The notes below the pieces were generated by a model that saw nothing but the letters and a program-made list of their open reading frames with translations, was not told where the DNA came from and did no database searches. A DNA stretch of 64,000 nt, from contig CADDZC010000006.1 in NCBI GenBank assembly GCA_902812365.1, forward strand, positions 1-64,000, given 5' to 3'. A program made the position numbers and the translations under genes. This document shows positions 52,648 through 61,816 of the stretch, in pieces. Source of the stretch: Acidobacteriota bacterium. Lineage in GTDB: Bacteria > Acidobacteriota > Terriglobia > UBA7540. Every line of letters begins with the position of its first letter. The first letter of the stretch is position 1.

Positions 52648-53940
52648 ATGTCTTCTGCTTATCTCCAATGTATCGAGGAGGGTTGCCAGGCCCGCCAGGA
52701 CCCGCGCCGCGAGGAGTATCTCTGCTCGGTCTGCGGTGGCCTGCTCGAGGTGCGGTATGACTTCCGTCGCTTCGATCCGGAGGCGATACGCCGCACGTGG
52801 CACCAACGCCGTTTAAGCGGGGAGCCGATCGATCGCAGCGGCGTCTGGCGCTTTCGCGAGTTGATTGACTTCCTCGAACCCGGGGCACGGATCATCTCCC
52901 TCTCCGAGGGTTCGACTCCGCTCGTGGGCACCCGGCGTGCCGGCTGGTGGGCGGGTCCCGTGCACCTCACGATCAAGCACCAAGGCAACAATCCTACCGG
53001 ATCGTTCAAAGACTTGGGCATGACGGCGTGCATAACGCGGGCAGCGTCGCGGGATGTACAGATGGTCGCCTGCGCTTCGACGGGGAACACGTCATCGTCC
53101 ATGGCCGCCTATGCGTCTCGCGCTGGCATGAAATCCTTGCTCTTCGTGCCGTACCGGCAGATTTCGGCGGCCAAGCTGGCTCAGGCACTCGATTTTGGGG
53201 CCATTGTGGTGGAGGTCGGCGACACGTTCGATGAAGCGTTTCGGCTTTTGCGGGAGATCGCCCCGGAACTGGATCTGTATCTGGTCAATTCCGTCAACCC
53301 GTTTCGCATCGAGGGCCAGAAGACGATCGTGGCCGAGATGCTCGAACAGCGCGCCTGGCGTCCGCCGGACTACATTGTCGTGCCCGGCGGCAATCTGGGC
53401 AACGCCTCCGCCCTCGGCAAGGGGTTGCGCGAGCTCAAAGAACTGGGATTCATCGAAAAGGTGCCGCGCATCATCGTGATCCAGGCCCAGGGGGCCAATC
53501 CATTCTATCGGACTCTCGAATCCGGCTCCTCCAACCTGATTCCGGTCGAAAACCCGCATACCGAAGCCACGGCCATCCGCATCGGCCGCCCGGCGAACTG
53601 GAAAAAGGCGCGCCGGGTGTTGGAATGGAGCGGCGGATTGTGCGAGTCGGTGACCGATGAGGAGATTTTTGAGGCCAAGCGAGTGCTGGCCGAAGACGGC
53701 GTTGGTTGTGAGCCCGCGTCTGCCGCCACCGTGGCCGGTGTGCGCAAGCTCTGCCGGGCGGGCCGGATCGAGCGTCACGCCGACGTTGTCGCCGTTCTCA
53801 CCGGGAATCAACTGAAAGACACCGACTACATCATGCGACACCGTTCGGCGAGCGAAGAATCGCGCCAGCGAATGCAGGTGGAGCCGAACCTGCAAGCTCT
53901 GCGCAAGGCCTTGGAGTCCCTCCTCGCGGTTACGGCATGA
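52648..53940 (+). CDS. thrC: threonine synthase
   Basis: A 430-residue PLP enzyme converting O-phosphohomoserine to threonine. A short zinc-ribbon-like N-terminus (CIEEGC, CSVCGG) is typical of one ThrC class. The Schiff-base lysine lies in HQGNNPTGSFKDLGMTACI, and the phosphate-binding loop is PGGNLGNASALGKGL. STGNTSSSMAAYASRAGM is also conserved. Adjacent aspartate kinase and PEP carboxylase fit the aspartate route. Aspartate-semialdehyde dehydrogenase, homoserine dehydrogenase and homoserine kinase are not in view. Confidence 0.95.
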   Translation: MSSAYLQCIEEGCQARQDPRREEYLCSVCGGLLEVRYDFRRFDPEAIRRTWHQRRLSGEPIDRSGVWRFRELIDFLEPGARIISLSEGSTPLVGTRRAGWWAGPVHLTIKHQGNNPTGSFKDLGMTACITRAASRDVQMVACASTGNTSSSMAAYASRAGMKSLLFVPYRQISAAKLAQALDFGAIVVEVGDTFDEAFRLLREIAPELDLYLVNSVNPFRIEGQKTIVAEMLEQRAWRPPDYIVVPGGNLGNASALGKGLRELKELGFIEKVPRIIVIQAQGANPFYRTLESGSSNLIPVENPHTEATAIRIGRPANWKKARRVLEWSGGLCESVTDEEIFEAKRVLAEDGVGCEPASAATVAGVRKLCRAGRIERHADVVAVLTGNQLKDTDYIMRHRSASEESRQRMQVEPNLQALRKALESLLAVTA

Positions 53941-54012
53941 AAGGAGCTGGGGTGAAGATATGGGCTCGACGTTGGACCGTGCGGTGCCGGTCCTTCGACA
54001 TTTGAGGTCCTA

Positions 54013-56703
54013 ATGGACGAAACTCTCAGAAAGGAGGTTCGCTTCCTGACTACACGACTGGGGGCGATGGTGCGTGAGCAGTGTGGCGAAAAGACCTTTC
54101 AAGCCGTCGAGAACCTGCGGCAGCTCTCGAAACAGATTCGGCAGAATCCTGACCCCCGGCTGTTGTGCGCCAAAGAACGGGAAATTAACGGCCTCACGCT
54201 CTCCGCGGCCACGAACGTGGCCCACGCCTTCAGCCTGTTTTTCCATCTGGTTAATCTCTGCGAAGAGCGCCAGCGGGTGCGGCGTTTGCAGGACTACGAA
54301 CGGCAGGAGTCCGGGGCTCCCATGTCGCTGCGGCGAGTGTTCCGCGAGCTTCGCCGTCAGCGCGTTGCGCCGGCGCGGGTTAAGCGCTTGATCGAATCGA
54401 TGCGCGTCGAGCCCGTCCTGACCGCGCATCCGACGGAGGCCAAGCGGCGCAGCGTCATGAATCACCTGTATCTCATCGCCCAAACACTCGACCTCGCTCA
54501 CGGTGATCTGAGCGCGGTGACGGAGCGCCAGATTGATCCCTGGATCGAAGCCTTGTGGCTTACCGACGAGGTCCGCGAGCGGCCCATGACGCCGGCCACG
54601 GAAATCGAGAGCACTCTTGTCTATCTAGAGCGCACCATCTACGATCTGGCCGGCACGTTCGGTGAGAAATTCCGCGAAGAACTGGCGCGGTATTCGCCGC
54701 GCCTCTGGGAGCACCAGCCGGTACTGCGATTCGGCTGGTGGGTGGGCACGGACCGCGATGGCAACCCGAACGTCACGCCGGAGGTCAGTCGCCGGGCGGC
54801 GGAAAAACTTCGCGAGAGCATCCTGCGCTATTACCGGCGAAGCTGCGAACACCTGTTGCGTATCGTATCCTTCCCTTGCCGACAGCCTGCGTTGCGGCGC
54901 CGCCTCGAATCTGATCTCGCCCGCGACGTGCGTCGTTTTCCCGCCACCCGAATCTTCGAAAGCGTCGACCAGCCCCACGAACTTTACCGCCGCAAGCTGC
55001 GGATTATGGCGTGGCGACTGGACCGGACGCTCGAAGGCGGGAAAGGCGCTTACGGCAGCCCGGCGGAATTCGTCCGTGACGTCGGGCTGCTCGAGCAGCT
55101 CCTGGCCGACCATCCCAGTCCCCGGATTGCGCGCCTGGGGCCAGCACGGCTTCGCCAGGCGGCCATGGTTTTCGGCTTTCACGGTGCCAGCCTCGATTTT
55201 CGGCAGCACGCTTCGCGCACGCGAGCTGCGGTCGATGAGATACTTGCCCGCGCCGGGCGCGCCGCCGCACCAGAAGCGGAGCGCATCCGGTCGATCCAGG
55301 CGTTGCTGTACGGCCCGGGCGCGGCTCCCCGACTTTCTGAACTCGCCGCTCGCACTCTGGAGGAGTTCCGCACACTGCGGGAAATTCAAGAGCGCTCGGG
55401 CGAAAGCGCCGCCCATCGTTATGTGCTCAGCATGAGCTCGAAGCTGTCCGATGTCTGGGACGTGCTGCTGCTGGGCCGCTATGCGGGTCTGGTCCAGACA
55501 AGCGGGAGGCTTTGGAAATCGTCGTTCGATGTGATTCCGCTTTTTGAAACATTTGACGATCTCGCGGCCTGCCCCTCCATCTTCGACCGCCTCCTTTCTG
55601 ACCGCTTGTACCGCGCTCTACTTGCTTCACGCGGCAACTTTCAGGAGGTGATGCTGGGCTACTCGGATTCCGTGAAAGACAGTGGCTATTTTGCCGCTAA
55701 CTGGTCGCTTTTCCGCGCCCAAAAGAAGCTGGAGGCCGTGGCGGACCGGCACGGCATCAAGTTGGGACTGTTCCACGGCATGGGTGGAACTATTGACCGT
55801 GGTGGCGGCCAGTCTTACCGCAGCGTCCACGCTCAGCCGCACGCCGCACCCGGTGGGCGCATCCGCATCACGGAACAGGGAGAGGTGATTTCCCTCAAGT
55901 ATTCGAATCCCGTCATCGCCGAACGAAATATCGAGCAACTCGTGGCTTCGGTGCTCGACGCCCGGCTGCTGCGGCCTCGAAACCAGACTGACCTCCAGGT
56001 CAAGCGGTGGGAAGCCGCGGCCGACGAGCTTGGCGAAAGCAGCCGCCGGTTCTATCGCCGCCTGGTTTACGAGACCTCCGAATTTCCCGAGTACTTCTAT
56101 CAGGCCACGCCCATTGACCTCATCGAACAGTTGCGCCTCGGGTCGCGCCCCAGCCGCCGCTTTCGAGGGCGCGATGTCGAAAACCTCCGCGCTATCCCCT
56201 GGGTCTTCGCCTGGACCCAGTCGCGCCATTTCCTGCCCTCCTGGTACGGCCTCGGCCACGCCTTTGAGCGCTTTATTCATGACCACGCACCGGATGGTTT
56301 GTCGCTTTTGCGAGAGATGTACCAGAACTGGCCTTTCTTCGCAGTGCTGCTACAGAATGCCGAAGTGTCTCTCGCGAAAACCGATCTCTATATCGCGCGG
56401 CGTTATGCCGCACTCGTCCGACCGGTGGCGCTCGGCCAGAGAATATTTCAGTCGATCGAAGAGGAGTACCATCGCAGCCTGCGCCACGTGCTCGATATTA
56501 GCGGACGTGGTTTGCCGCTCGCCGGACAGCCGGTTTTGGCTGAATCCATTCGCCTGCGGAACCCCTACGTGGACCCTCTCAACTTTCTTCAGCTTCGCTT
56601 CCTGGAGAAGTGGCGGCGTTCGCGCCGCTCGGATCCCGAACTCTTGCGCCTCCTGCAGATTACCGTGGGCGGTATCGCGTTTGGGATGAAGAGTACGGGA
56701 TAG
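54013..56703 (+). CDS. ppc: phosphoenolpyruvate carboxylase
   Basis: An 896-residue enzyme that carboxylates PEP to oxaloacetate. Active-site blocks: [16 protein letters not shown] with the catalytic His, [34 protein letters not shown] with the catalytic Lys, and [18 protein letters not shown]. Two deviations from E. coli PEPC stand out: the glycine loop HGRGGSIGRGG reads [12 protein letters not shown] (Met at residue 590 where Arg is expected), and the C-terminal RNTG reads KSTG. The enzyme otherwise looks complete. It follows thrC by 72 bases and is probably in the same transcription unit. Confidence 0.93.
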   Translation: MDETLRKEVRFLTTRLGAMVREQCGEKTFQAVENLRQLSKQIRQNPDPRLLCAKEREINGLTLSAATNVAHAFSLFFHLVNLCEERQRVRRLQDYERQESGAPMSLRRVFRELRRQRVAPARVKRLIESMRVEPVLTAHPTEAKRRSVMNHLYLIAQTLDLAHGDLSAVTERQIDPWIEALWLTDEVRERPMTPATEIESTLVYLERTIYDLAGTFGEKFREELARYSPRLWEHQPVLRFGWWVGTDRDGNPNVTPEVSRRAAEKLRESILRYYRRSCEHLLRIVSFPCRQPALRRRLESDLARDVRRFPATRIFESVDQPHELYRRKLRIMAWRLDRTLEGGKGAYGSPAEFVRDVGLLEQLLADHPSPRIARLGPARLRQAAMVFGFHGASLDFRQHASRTRAAVDEILARAGRAAAPEAERIRSIQALLYGPGAAPRLSELAARTLEEFRTLREIQERSGESAAHRYVLSMSSKLSDVWDVLLLGRYAGLVQTSGRLWKSSFDVIPLFETFDDLAACPSIFDRLLSDRLYRALLASRGNFQEVMLGYSDSVKDSGYFAANWSLFRAQKKLEAVADRHGIKLGLFHGMGGTIDRGGGQSYRSVHAQPHAAPGGRIRITEQGEVISLKYSNPVIAERNIEQLVASVLDARLLRPRNQTDLQVKRWEAAADELGESSRRFYRRLVYETSEFPEYFYQATPIDLIEQLRLGSRPSRRFRGRDVENLRAIPWVFAWTQSRHFLPSWYGLGHAFERFIHDHAPDGLSLLREMYQNWPFFAVLLQNAEVSLAKTDLYIARRYAALVRPVALGQRIFQSIEEEYHRSLRHVLDISGRGLPLAGQPVLAESIRLRNPYVDPLNFLQLRFLEKWRRSRRSDPELLRLLQITVGGIAFGMKSTG

Positions 56704-56805
56704 CGGCCGCCCTCCGAATTTCTGGCCTGGACGGTGTGAGCAGGCGCATAAGGGCCGGTGGCCAGCCAAGGACGCAATTTTACGCTTCCCAAATCGTCGA
56801 AGCCG

Positions 56806-56814
56806 TGCTATATT
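56806..56814 (+). promoter_or_regulatory. extended -10 promoter of rpsO
   Basis: TGCTATATT (TG-N-TATATT), 46 bases before the rpsO ATG. No clear -35 was seen at the standard distance. Confidence 0.5.
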
Positions 56815-56860
56815 AACGTGCTATCAAGGGAAAAGCGATGAGAAACGAGGAGATAGGCGG

Positions 56861-57130
56861 ATGCCGTTGACCCGGGAATCGAAGACTCAACTGATCGAAC
56901 GTTATCGAGTTAAGCCAGAAGATACCGGATCACCTGAAGTACAAGTGGCTCTTCTTAGCGAGCGGATCAACTACCTCAACGAGCATTTTCGCGTCCACCG
57001 CAAGGATCATACGTCGAGGCGTGGGTTGTTCATTATGGTCGGCAAGCGTAAGCGGCTGTTGGAGTACTTGAAACGCCGTTACCCGGAGCGCTATCGGCAG
57101 TTGATTGAACGGCTCGGCATCCGTAAATAG
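56861..57130 (+). CDS. rpsO: 30S ribosomal protein S15
   Basis: An 89-residue primary 16S rRNA-binding protein. The sequence is a textbook S15: [54 protein letters not shown] in outline, ending [20 protein letters not shown] lies upstream. As in many bacteria it precedes pnp, with a terminator between. Confidence 0.97.
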   Translation: MPLTRESKTQLIERYRVKPEDTGSPEVQVALLSERINYLNEHFRVHRKDHTSRRGLFIMVGKRKRLLEYLKRRYPERYRQLIERLGIRK

Positions 57131-57186
57131 CCCGGTTGTGAGTGGAAAGCCTGGGAATCTGGGTTGTGAACAGCGGATAGGTTGCG

Positions 57187-57218
57187 GCCACCCCCGGCGT
57201 CGGACGTGGGTGGCTTTT
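57187..57218 (+). terminator. intrinsic terminator between rpsO and pnp
   Basis: GCCACCC (57187-57193) and GGGTGGC (57208-57214) form a GC stem followed immediately by TTTTCCTTT. It lies 57 bases after the rpsO stop. Partial readthrough to pnp is usual for this gene pair. The remaining bases 57219-57491 show no gene. Confidence 0.7.
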
Positions 57219-57491
57219 CCTTTAGAGTCATTCCCCTCGTTTGCCAAGGCCAGTTGGGTTTTTGCCAGTCTCGCCTTTACCAGCCACCTCCAGGGGAGAC
57301 GAATTGTTCGAGGAGCGGTCTCTGGCCGCCGCCGTGCCCAGCTAACAGCGGCCCCATGGACAATGAACCTTGGCCCTGGCGACGTAGGCTACCGACACAG
57401 GGTATGACCCGCGCACCTGAAGGCTTCACGGAGCGCTCGCCGCGCCCAGCCGAGGCGGTGGGCAGGCGGCTTGAGCAGGGAGGAAAAGACA

Positions 57492-59612
57492 ATGCAACGA
57501 GTGAGTATTCCACTGGGTGGTAGCACCCTGACGATTGAAGTCGGCAAGCTGGCCAAACAAGCCAATGGTGCCGCCTGCGTCCGCTACGGCGATACCGTCG
57601 TGCTGGCGACGGCATGCTCTGCTGAACCGCGGGAAGGCATCGACTTCCTTCCCTTGACGGTGGATTATCGCGAGTATACTTACGCGGCCGGCAAGATACC
57701 TGGGGGCTTTTTCAAGCGGGAAGGTAGACCAACGGAAAAGGAAATTCTGACCAGTCGCTTGATCGACCGTCCGGTCCGTCCCCTATTTCCCGAAGGCTAC
57801 CGCGATGAAACGCAGGTCATCGCCATGGTGCTCTCCGCCGATGCCGACCACGACCCGGATGTGATTGGGGTGGTGGCGGGCGCGGCTGCCTTGTACCTTT
57901 CCGATATTCCGTTTCCCATACCCATCGCGGCCGTTCGCGTCGGACTGGTAGACGGCCGGCTGGTCACGAACCCCACGTACTCGGAGATGAAGTCCAGTCT
58001 GTTGAACTTGGCTGTGGCGGGCAGCGACGAGGCCATCGTGATGGTGGAAGCGGGCGCCAAGGAAGTCTCCGAGACGACGATTATCGATGCCATCCAGCAT
58101 GCCCACACCGAGATTCGCAAGATCGTGGCCGCCGAGCGCGAGCTATTTGAGAAACTCGGGGTCAAGAAACGAGCGGTATCGGCACCGGTCCGCGATGAAA
58201 CCCTGTATCAGGAAGTTGTCCGGAAGGTGGAGGCGCAGGTGCGGGAGGCCAGTGACACGTCCAAGTACGACAAGCTGACGAGCCAGCGCAAACTCGAGGA
58301 GATCAAAAAGGTGCTCGTCGGGAGCTACCCGGAAGACGACGAAGCGAAACGAAACGAGGTCGCCAAGTACTTTGACGCCCTCCATGAGCGGATTTTCCGC
58401 GACGACGTACTTTTGAAACGCCAGCGGCCCGACAAGCGAGCGTTTGACCAGGTGCGCCCCATTACCTGCGAGGTGGGCTTGCTGCCGCGCACCCACGGCT
58501 CGGCGCTGTTTACGCGCGGCGAGACCCAGGCGCTGGTGACAGCGACGCTGGGCACGGCCGAGGACATGCAGCGATTGGACGTGCTGGAGGGCGAATCGTT
58601 TAAGCGCTTCATGCTGCACTACAACTTTCCGCCTTTCAGCGTGGGTGAAGTCGGATTCCTGCGTGGTCCCGGACGGAGAGAAATCGGCCACGGGAGCCTG
58701 GCCGAACGGGCTCTGCTGGCGGTGGTGCCGGAGGAGGATGTTTTCCCTTACACCATCCGCGTCGTCTCGGACATTCTGGAGTCCAACGGATCTTCGTCCA
58801 TGGCCACGGTCTGCGGCGGGTGTCTGGCGCTGATGGATGCCGGCACCCCCATCAAGGCTCCGGTCGCCGGGATCGCCATGGGGCTGGTGAAAGAGGGCGA
58901 TAATTATGCGATCCTCACCGACATTGCCGGCGCCGAAGACCATTACGGTGACATGGACTTTAAAGTGGCCGGGACGGAGGCGGGTATCACGGCTCTACAG
59001 ATGGACATCAAGATCACCGGCGTAACTACGCAGATCATGGCCGAAGCGCTGGCACAGGCCAAGGCCGGTCGGTTGCATGTGCTGGGCAAGATGCTCGAGG
59101 CGCTTCCCAAAGCGCGGCCTACCCTCTCGTCGTACGCACCCCGCATTTACACCTTGCATATCAATCCTCGCAAGATTGGTGAGCTGATCGGCCCGGGCGG
59201 CAAAGTAATCCGAGGTATCACGGAGCAGACGGGCGTGAAAATCGATGTCGAGGATGACGGCAGGGTCAATGTGGCGGCCTCCGACGAGCAGGCCGCCAGC
59301 AAGGCCCTCAAGATGATCAAGGACCTGATGGCCGAGGCCGAACTGGGGAAGACGTATCTCGGCAAGGTCGTGCGCCTGGCGGAATTCGGCGCTTTCGTTG
59401 AGATCTTCCCTGGCACCGACGGGCTGTTGCACATCAGCGAGGTGGCTGAACATCGCATTCAAGACATTCGTAAGGAACTGAAAGAGGGTGACCAGATTCT
59501 GGTCAAGGTTATCGGCATCGAAGGTAACAAGATTCGCCTAAGCCGCAAGGCTGTGCTGCGCGACCAGCGTCAGAAGGCGGGCGCGACGGCTCCCTCTCCG
59601 CCGCGGAACTAG
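57492..59612 (+). CDS. pnp: polyribonucleotide nucleotidyltransferase (PNPase)
   Basis: A 706-residue phosphorolytic 3'-5' exoribonuclease. The two RNase PH-like cores are visible (RYGDTVVLATACSAEPREGIDFLPLTVDYREYTYAAGKIPGGFFKREGRPTEKEILTSRLIDRP in outline; LLPRTHGSALFTRGETQALVTATLG). The linking helical domain follows, then a KH domain (LHINPRKIGELIGPGGKVIRGITEQTG) and an S1 domain (YLGKVVRLAEFGAFVEIFPGTDGLLHISEV). ATG 57492 has GGAGG nine bases upstream and is preferred to the TTG at 57471. Confidence 0.97.
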   Translation: MQRVSIPLGGSTLTIEVGKLAKQANGAACVRYGDTVVLATACSAEPREGIDFLPLTVDYREYTYAAGKIPGGFFKREGRPTEKEILTSRLIDRPVRPLFPEGYRDETQVIAMVLSADADHDPDVIGVVAGAAALYLSDIPFPIPIAAVRVGLVDGRLVTNPTYSEMKSSLLNLAVAGSDEAIVMVEAGAKEVSETTIIDAIQHAHTEIRKIVAAERELFEKLGVKKRAVSAPVRDETLYQEVVRKVEAQVREASDTSKYDKLTSQRKLEEIKKVLVGSYPEDDEAKRNEVAKYFDALHERIFRDDVLLKRQRPDKRAFDQVRPITCEVGLLPRTHGSALFTRGETQALVTATLGTAEDMQRLDVLEGESFKRFMLHYNFPPFSVGEVGFLRGPGRREIGHGSLAERALLAVVPEEDVFPYTIRVVSDILESNGSSSMATVCGGCLALMDAGTPIKAPVAGIAMGLVKEGDNYAILTDIAGAEDHYGDMDFKVAGTEAGITALQMDIKITGVTTQIMAEALAQAKAGRLHVLGKMLEALPKARPTLSSYAPRIYTLHINPRKIGELIGPGGKVIRGITEQTGVKIDVEDDGRVNVAASDEQAASKALKMIKDLMAEAELGKTYLGKVVRLAEFGAFVEIFPGTDGLLHISEVAEHRIQDIRKELKEGDQILVKVIGIEGNKIRLSRKAVLRDQRQKAGATAPSPPRN

Positions 59613-59713
59613 AGCCGGTGGCCCGCCGCGGGTAGTGGCCAGATGCACAGGCGGGACCGGACCCGGATTCCGAAGCCGGCAGTAAGAATGAGGCATTCGG
59701 GAGAAACTCGCCC

Positions 59714-60070
59714 GTGCCCTTGCACATTGTTGACAAGGTCGTTCAGGACGTCCTGGTTCTCGACATGCGGGGACGCATTACCTTGGGACCAGAGACGCAG
59801 TCGCTGCGCCAGAAGGTCAAAGCGGCGCTGGACGCCGGCTACTTGCGGATTGTCTTGGATTTGGGCCAGGTGGATTATATCGACAGCTCCGGGCTGGCCA
59901 CGCTCATCTCGATCTCGAGCTCGGCGCGCAGCGTCGGTGGCGAGTTGAAGTTGCTCCACCTTACCCAGCAGGTGAACAGCTTGCTCCAGATCACCCGGCT
60001 CAGCACGGTCTTTGAGGTGTTCGACAGCTTCGAGCAGGCGTGCGGTTCCTTTGCCAGGCCACCGGACTAG
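59714..60070 (+). CDS. STAS-domain anti-sigma factor antagonist
   Basis: A 118-residue protein of the SpoIIAA/RsbV-type STAS family. The conserved phosphorylatable serine lies in VDYIDSSGLATLISISS near residue 56. It would bind a serine-kinase anti-sigma factor when unphosphorylated. GTG at 59714 is the only plausible start. No RsbW-like kinase is in the window, so its partner is encoded elsewhere. Confidence 0.9.
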   Translation: MPLHIVDKVVQDVLVLDMRGRITLGPETQSLRQKVKAALDAGYLRIVLDLGQVDYIDSSGLATLISISSSARSVGGELKLLHLTQQVNSLLQITRLSTVFEVFDSFEQACGSFARPPD

Positions 60071-60135
60071 GCATTCATCTGAAGGAACCTGTGAGCCCGT
60101 CGTCCCCGGCACCCGCTTCCTCCCTCTCGCTGCCT

Positions 60136-60164
60136 TTGACAAACCTTCCTCGCCGGGGTAGAGT
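60136..60164 (+). promoter_or_regulatory. sigma70-type promoter of the cold-shock gene
   Basis: TTGACA (60136-60141), a 17-base spacer and TAGAGT (60159-60164). The predicted leader from about 60171 to the ATG at 60257 is around 86 bases, long as in many cold-shock genes. Confidence 0.55.
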
Positions 60165-60256
60165 GCCCGTAGCGTGAGAGAGGCTTCTTAGCGGCTTCTT
60201 CTGAACTCGCGATCTGCCAAGAAGGCATTCCCCTTTTGCGCCACTCGAGGTGTTCC

Positions 60257-60463
60257 ATGCAGGGAACGATCAAGCGGCTTATCCGCGACCGAGGATTCGG
60301 TTTCATCCGCGCCGCCGACGGCCAGGAAGTGTTCTTTCACCGCAGCGGATTACAAGACCTGAACTTCGATAACCTGAAAGAAGGAGAAAACGTAGAGTTC
60401 GATTTGGAACAAGGGCAGAAGGGACCGCGCGCGGTCAAAGTACGTCCGAGTGGCGGTGAGTAG
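60257..60463 (+). CDS. cold-shock domain protein
   Basis: A 68-residue OB-fold RNA-binding protein. RNP1 is RGFGFI and RNP2 is EVFFHRS. It acts as an RNA chaperone or antiterminator in the cytoplasm. ATG 60257 was chosen (GAGGTG just upstream); the longer reading from 60236 is not needed. The gene has its own promoter and a long leader. Confidence 0.93.
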   Translation: MQGTIKRLIRDRGFGFIRAADGQEVFFHRSGLQDLNFDNLKEGENVEFDLEQGQKGPRAVKVRPSGGE

Positions 60464-60489
60464 TTCGTCGCGCGTTATGCAGCGGGACG

Positions 60490-61071
60490 TTAGGGGACCG
60501 ATGCGGCTTTGTGCTTCTGCTCGTTTCCGGTGAGCGCCTTTAGGAACTCTCGCATAAAGAACGGCAGGTCCATCCAGGTGCGCGAGGTCACAATGTTGCC
60601 GTCTACAGCCACGGCTATATTGCTGAACCTCCCTCCGGCGCGTTCGATGTCGGGCTGCAGAGCCTCGAAGGTCGCGATTTCCCGCCCTCGTACGGCATCG
60701 ACAGCGGCAAGGATCAGCGAACCATGACATAGCGCCGCTATCGGTTTCTTCTGTTCCAGAAAGTGCCGGACGATTTTCTGCAGGCTCGGATCGTTGCGCA
60801 GATACTCCGGCGCGCGTCCGCCGCTCAGAATCAAGCCGTCATACGCTTCGGGTCGGACGGCGGCAAAAGCGACGTCGGCCGGAATGCGATAGCCGGGTTT
60901 TTCCACATAAGTGTCCCACCCCGGCTCAAAATCATGGATCACCGAGCTGAGCACTTTCTTGGCGGGCGCCCCGATATGCACTTCAATGCCCTCTTCACGA
61001 AGGCGATGGTACGGATACCAGGTGTCCAGTGACTCGGTAGCGTCTCCAGCGACCAGCAAAACGCGCTGCAT
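60490..61071 (-). CDS. DJ-1/PfpI family protein
   Basis: A 193-residue class I glutamine amidotransferase-like fold. The nucleophile elbow is AALCHGSLIL with Cys near residue 115; LILSGGRAPEYLR and the N-terminal VLLVAGDATESLDTWYPYHRL match the PfpI/intracellular-protease group. Family members include glyoxalase III-like and protein-repair enzymes; which applies here is unknown. A GGGAGGAGG ribosome site precedes the ATG. It converges on the cold-shock gene. Confidence 0.9.
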   Translation of the reverse strand: MQRVLLVAGDATESLDTWYPYHRLREEGIEVHIGAPAKKVLSSVIHDFEPGWDTYVEKPGYRIPADVAFAAVRPEAYDGLILSGGRAPEYLRNDPSLQKIVRHFLEQKKPIAALCHGSLILAAVDAVRGREIATFEALQPDIERAGGRFSNIAVAVDGNIVTSRTWMDLPFFMREFLKALTGNEQKHKAASVP

Positions 61072-61099
61072 AAAACCTCCTCCCGCTCACGAACTCGGG

Positions 61100-61108
61100 A
61101 TTATAGCA
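61100..61108 (-). promoter_or_regulatory. extended -10 promoter of the DJ-1/PfpI gene
   Basis: On the minus strand, TGCTATAAT (TG-N-TATAAT) lies 28 bases before the ATG. The -35 region is poor, as expected for an extended -10 promoter. Confidence 0.55.
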
Positions 61109-61248
61109 CCGAACCCGGGCGGCGGTCCGGCACGAAGCGCCGGCCGACGTGGAAAGGCGCGCCATGCATGGATCAACATAACGGCACGTCTCCCGTATTC
61201 ACAACCGGGGCCCGTGGCTGGCCCATTCACTGGCGCGGGCTATTTCAG

Positions 61249-61635
61249 CTACCAAAGCACTTTCCACAGCTTTCTTGCCCCGGCTTTCGTGTCCTCGACG
61301 GCTGCAATGGACGCAGCAACTGTTCTCCTCGCCACGGCACCAGCGCCCTGGCGGGCCGCCAAAGCTTCCCGGGTGACGGCGGAGCCGGCTGTCGTGACCA
61401 GTGAGCCAGCGCTGTTGAGGGCCGTAGTCGCGCCACTTCTGGCGGCGGCCCCAGCGTTACCGACCGCGTCGGCCACGGTCCCGCCGCCGTTTGCCACCGC
61501 ACTGGTGACCTGCGAGCAGCCTTTGCTGAGCGCCTTTCCGGCGTAGTGGATCACCCCTGCCCGGCTCACCTGAGCCGCCCAACAGACCCCTACAGCTACG
61601 GAAATTCCCAGCGCTGTTCTGAACCTCATGGTCAT
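61249..61635 (-). CDS. small exported Ala/Gly/Thr-rich protein of unknown function
   Basis: A 128-residue protein. A signal peptide (FRTALGISVAVGVCWAAQVSRA) is followed by a low-complexity helical region with repeated small residues: SAVANGGGTVADAVGNAGAAARSGATTALNSAGSLVTTAGSAVTREAL. The end is basic (KAGARKLWKVLW). A single Cys lies in KGCSQV. GGGAGGAGG precedes ATG 61635; the longer frame to 61818 overlaps the divergent tldD region and is rejected. I do not recognise a family. It is divergent from tldD. Confidence 0.72.
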   Translation of the reverse strand: MTMRFRTALGISVAVGVCWAAQVSRAGVIHYAGKALSKGCSQVTSAVANGGGTVADAVGNAGAAARSGATTALNSAGSLVTTAGSAVTREALAARQGAGAVARRTVAASIAAVEDTKAGARKLWKVLW

Positions 61636-61816
61636 GCCTCCTCCCTCGAAGTGGGGCCTGGCGATTTCCTCGGTCAGGCTGACGCGTGAAAACACCCGGC
61701 ACGCATCGGGTTGGACGCGCGCACCGGTCGTCCGGGTTGGCAGCCGAATCGTGGATATGCTACGGTGGAGTCTTGAGCGGGCCTGGCAACGAGAAGAGGC
61801 CGTTTCCGCGGAAATC

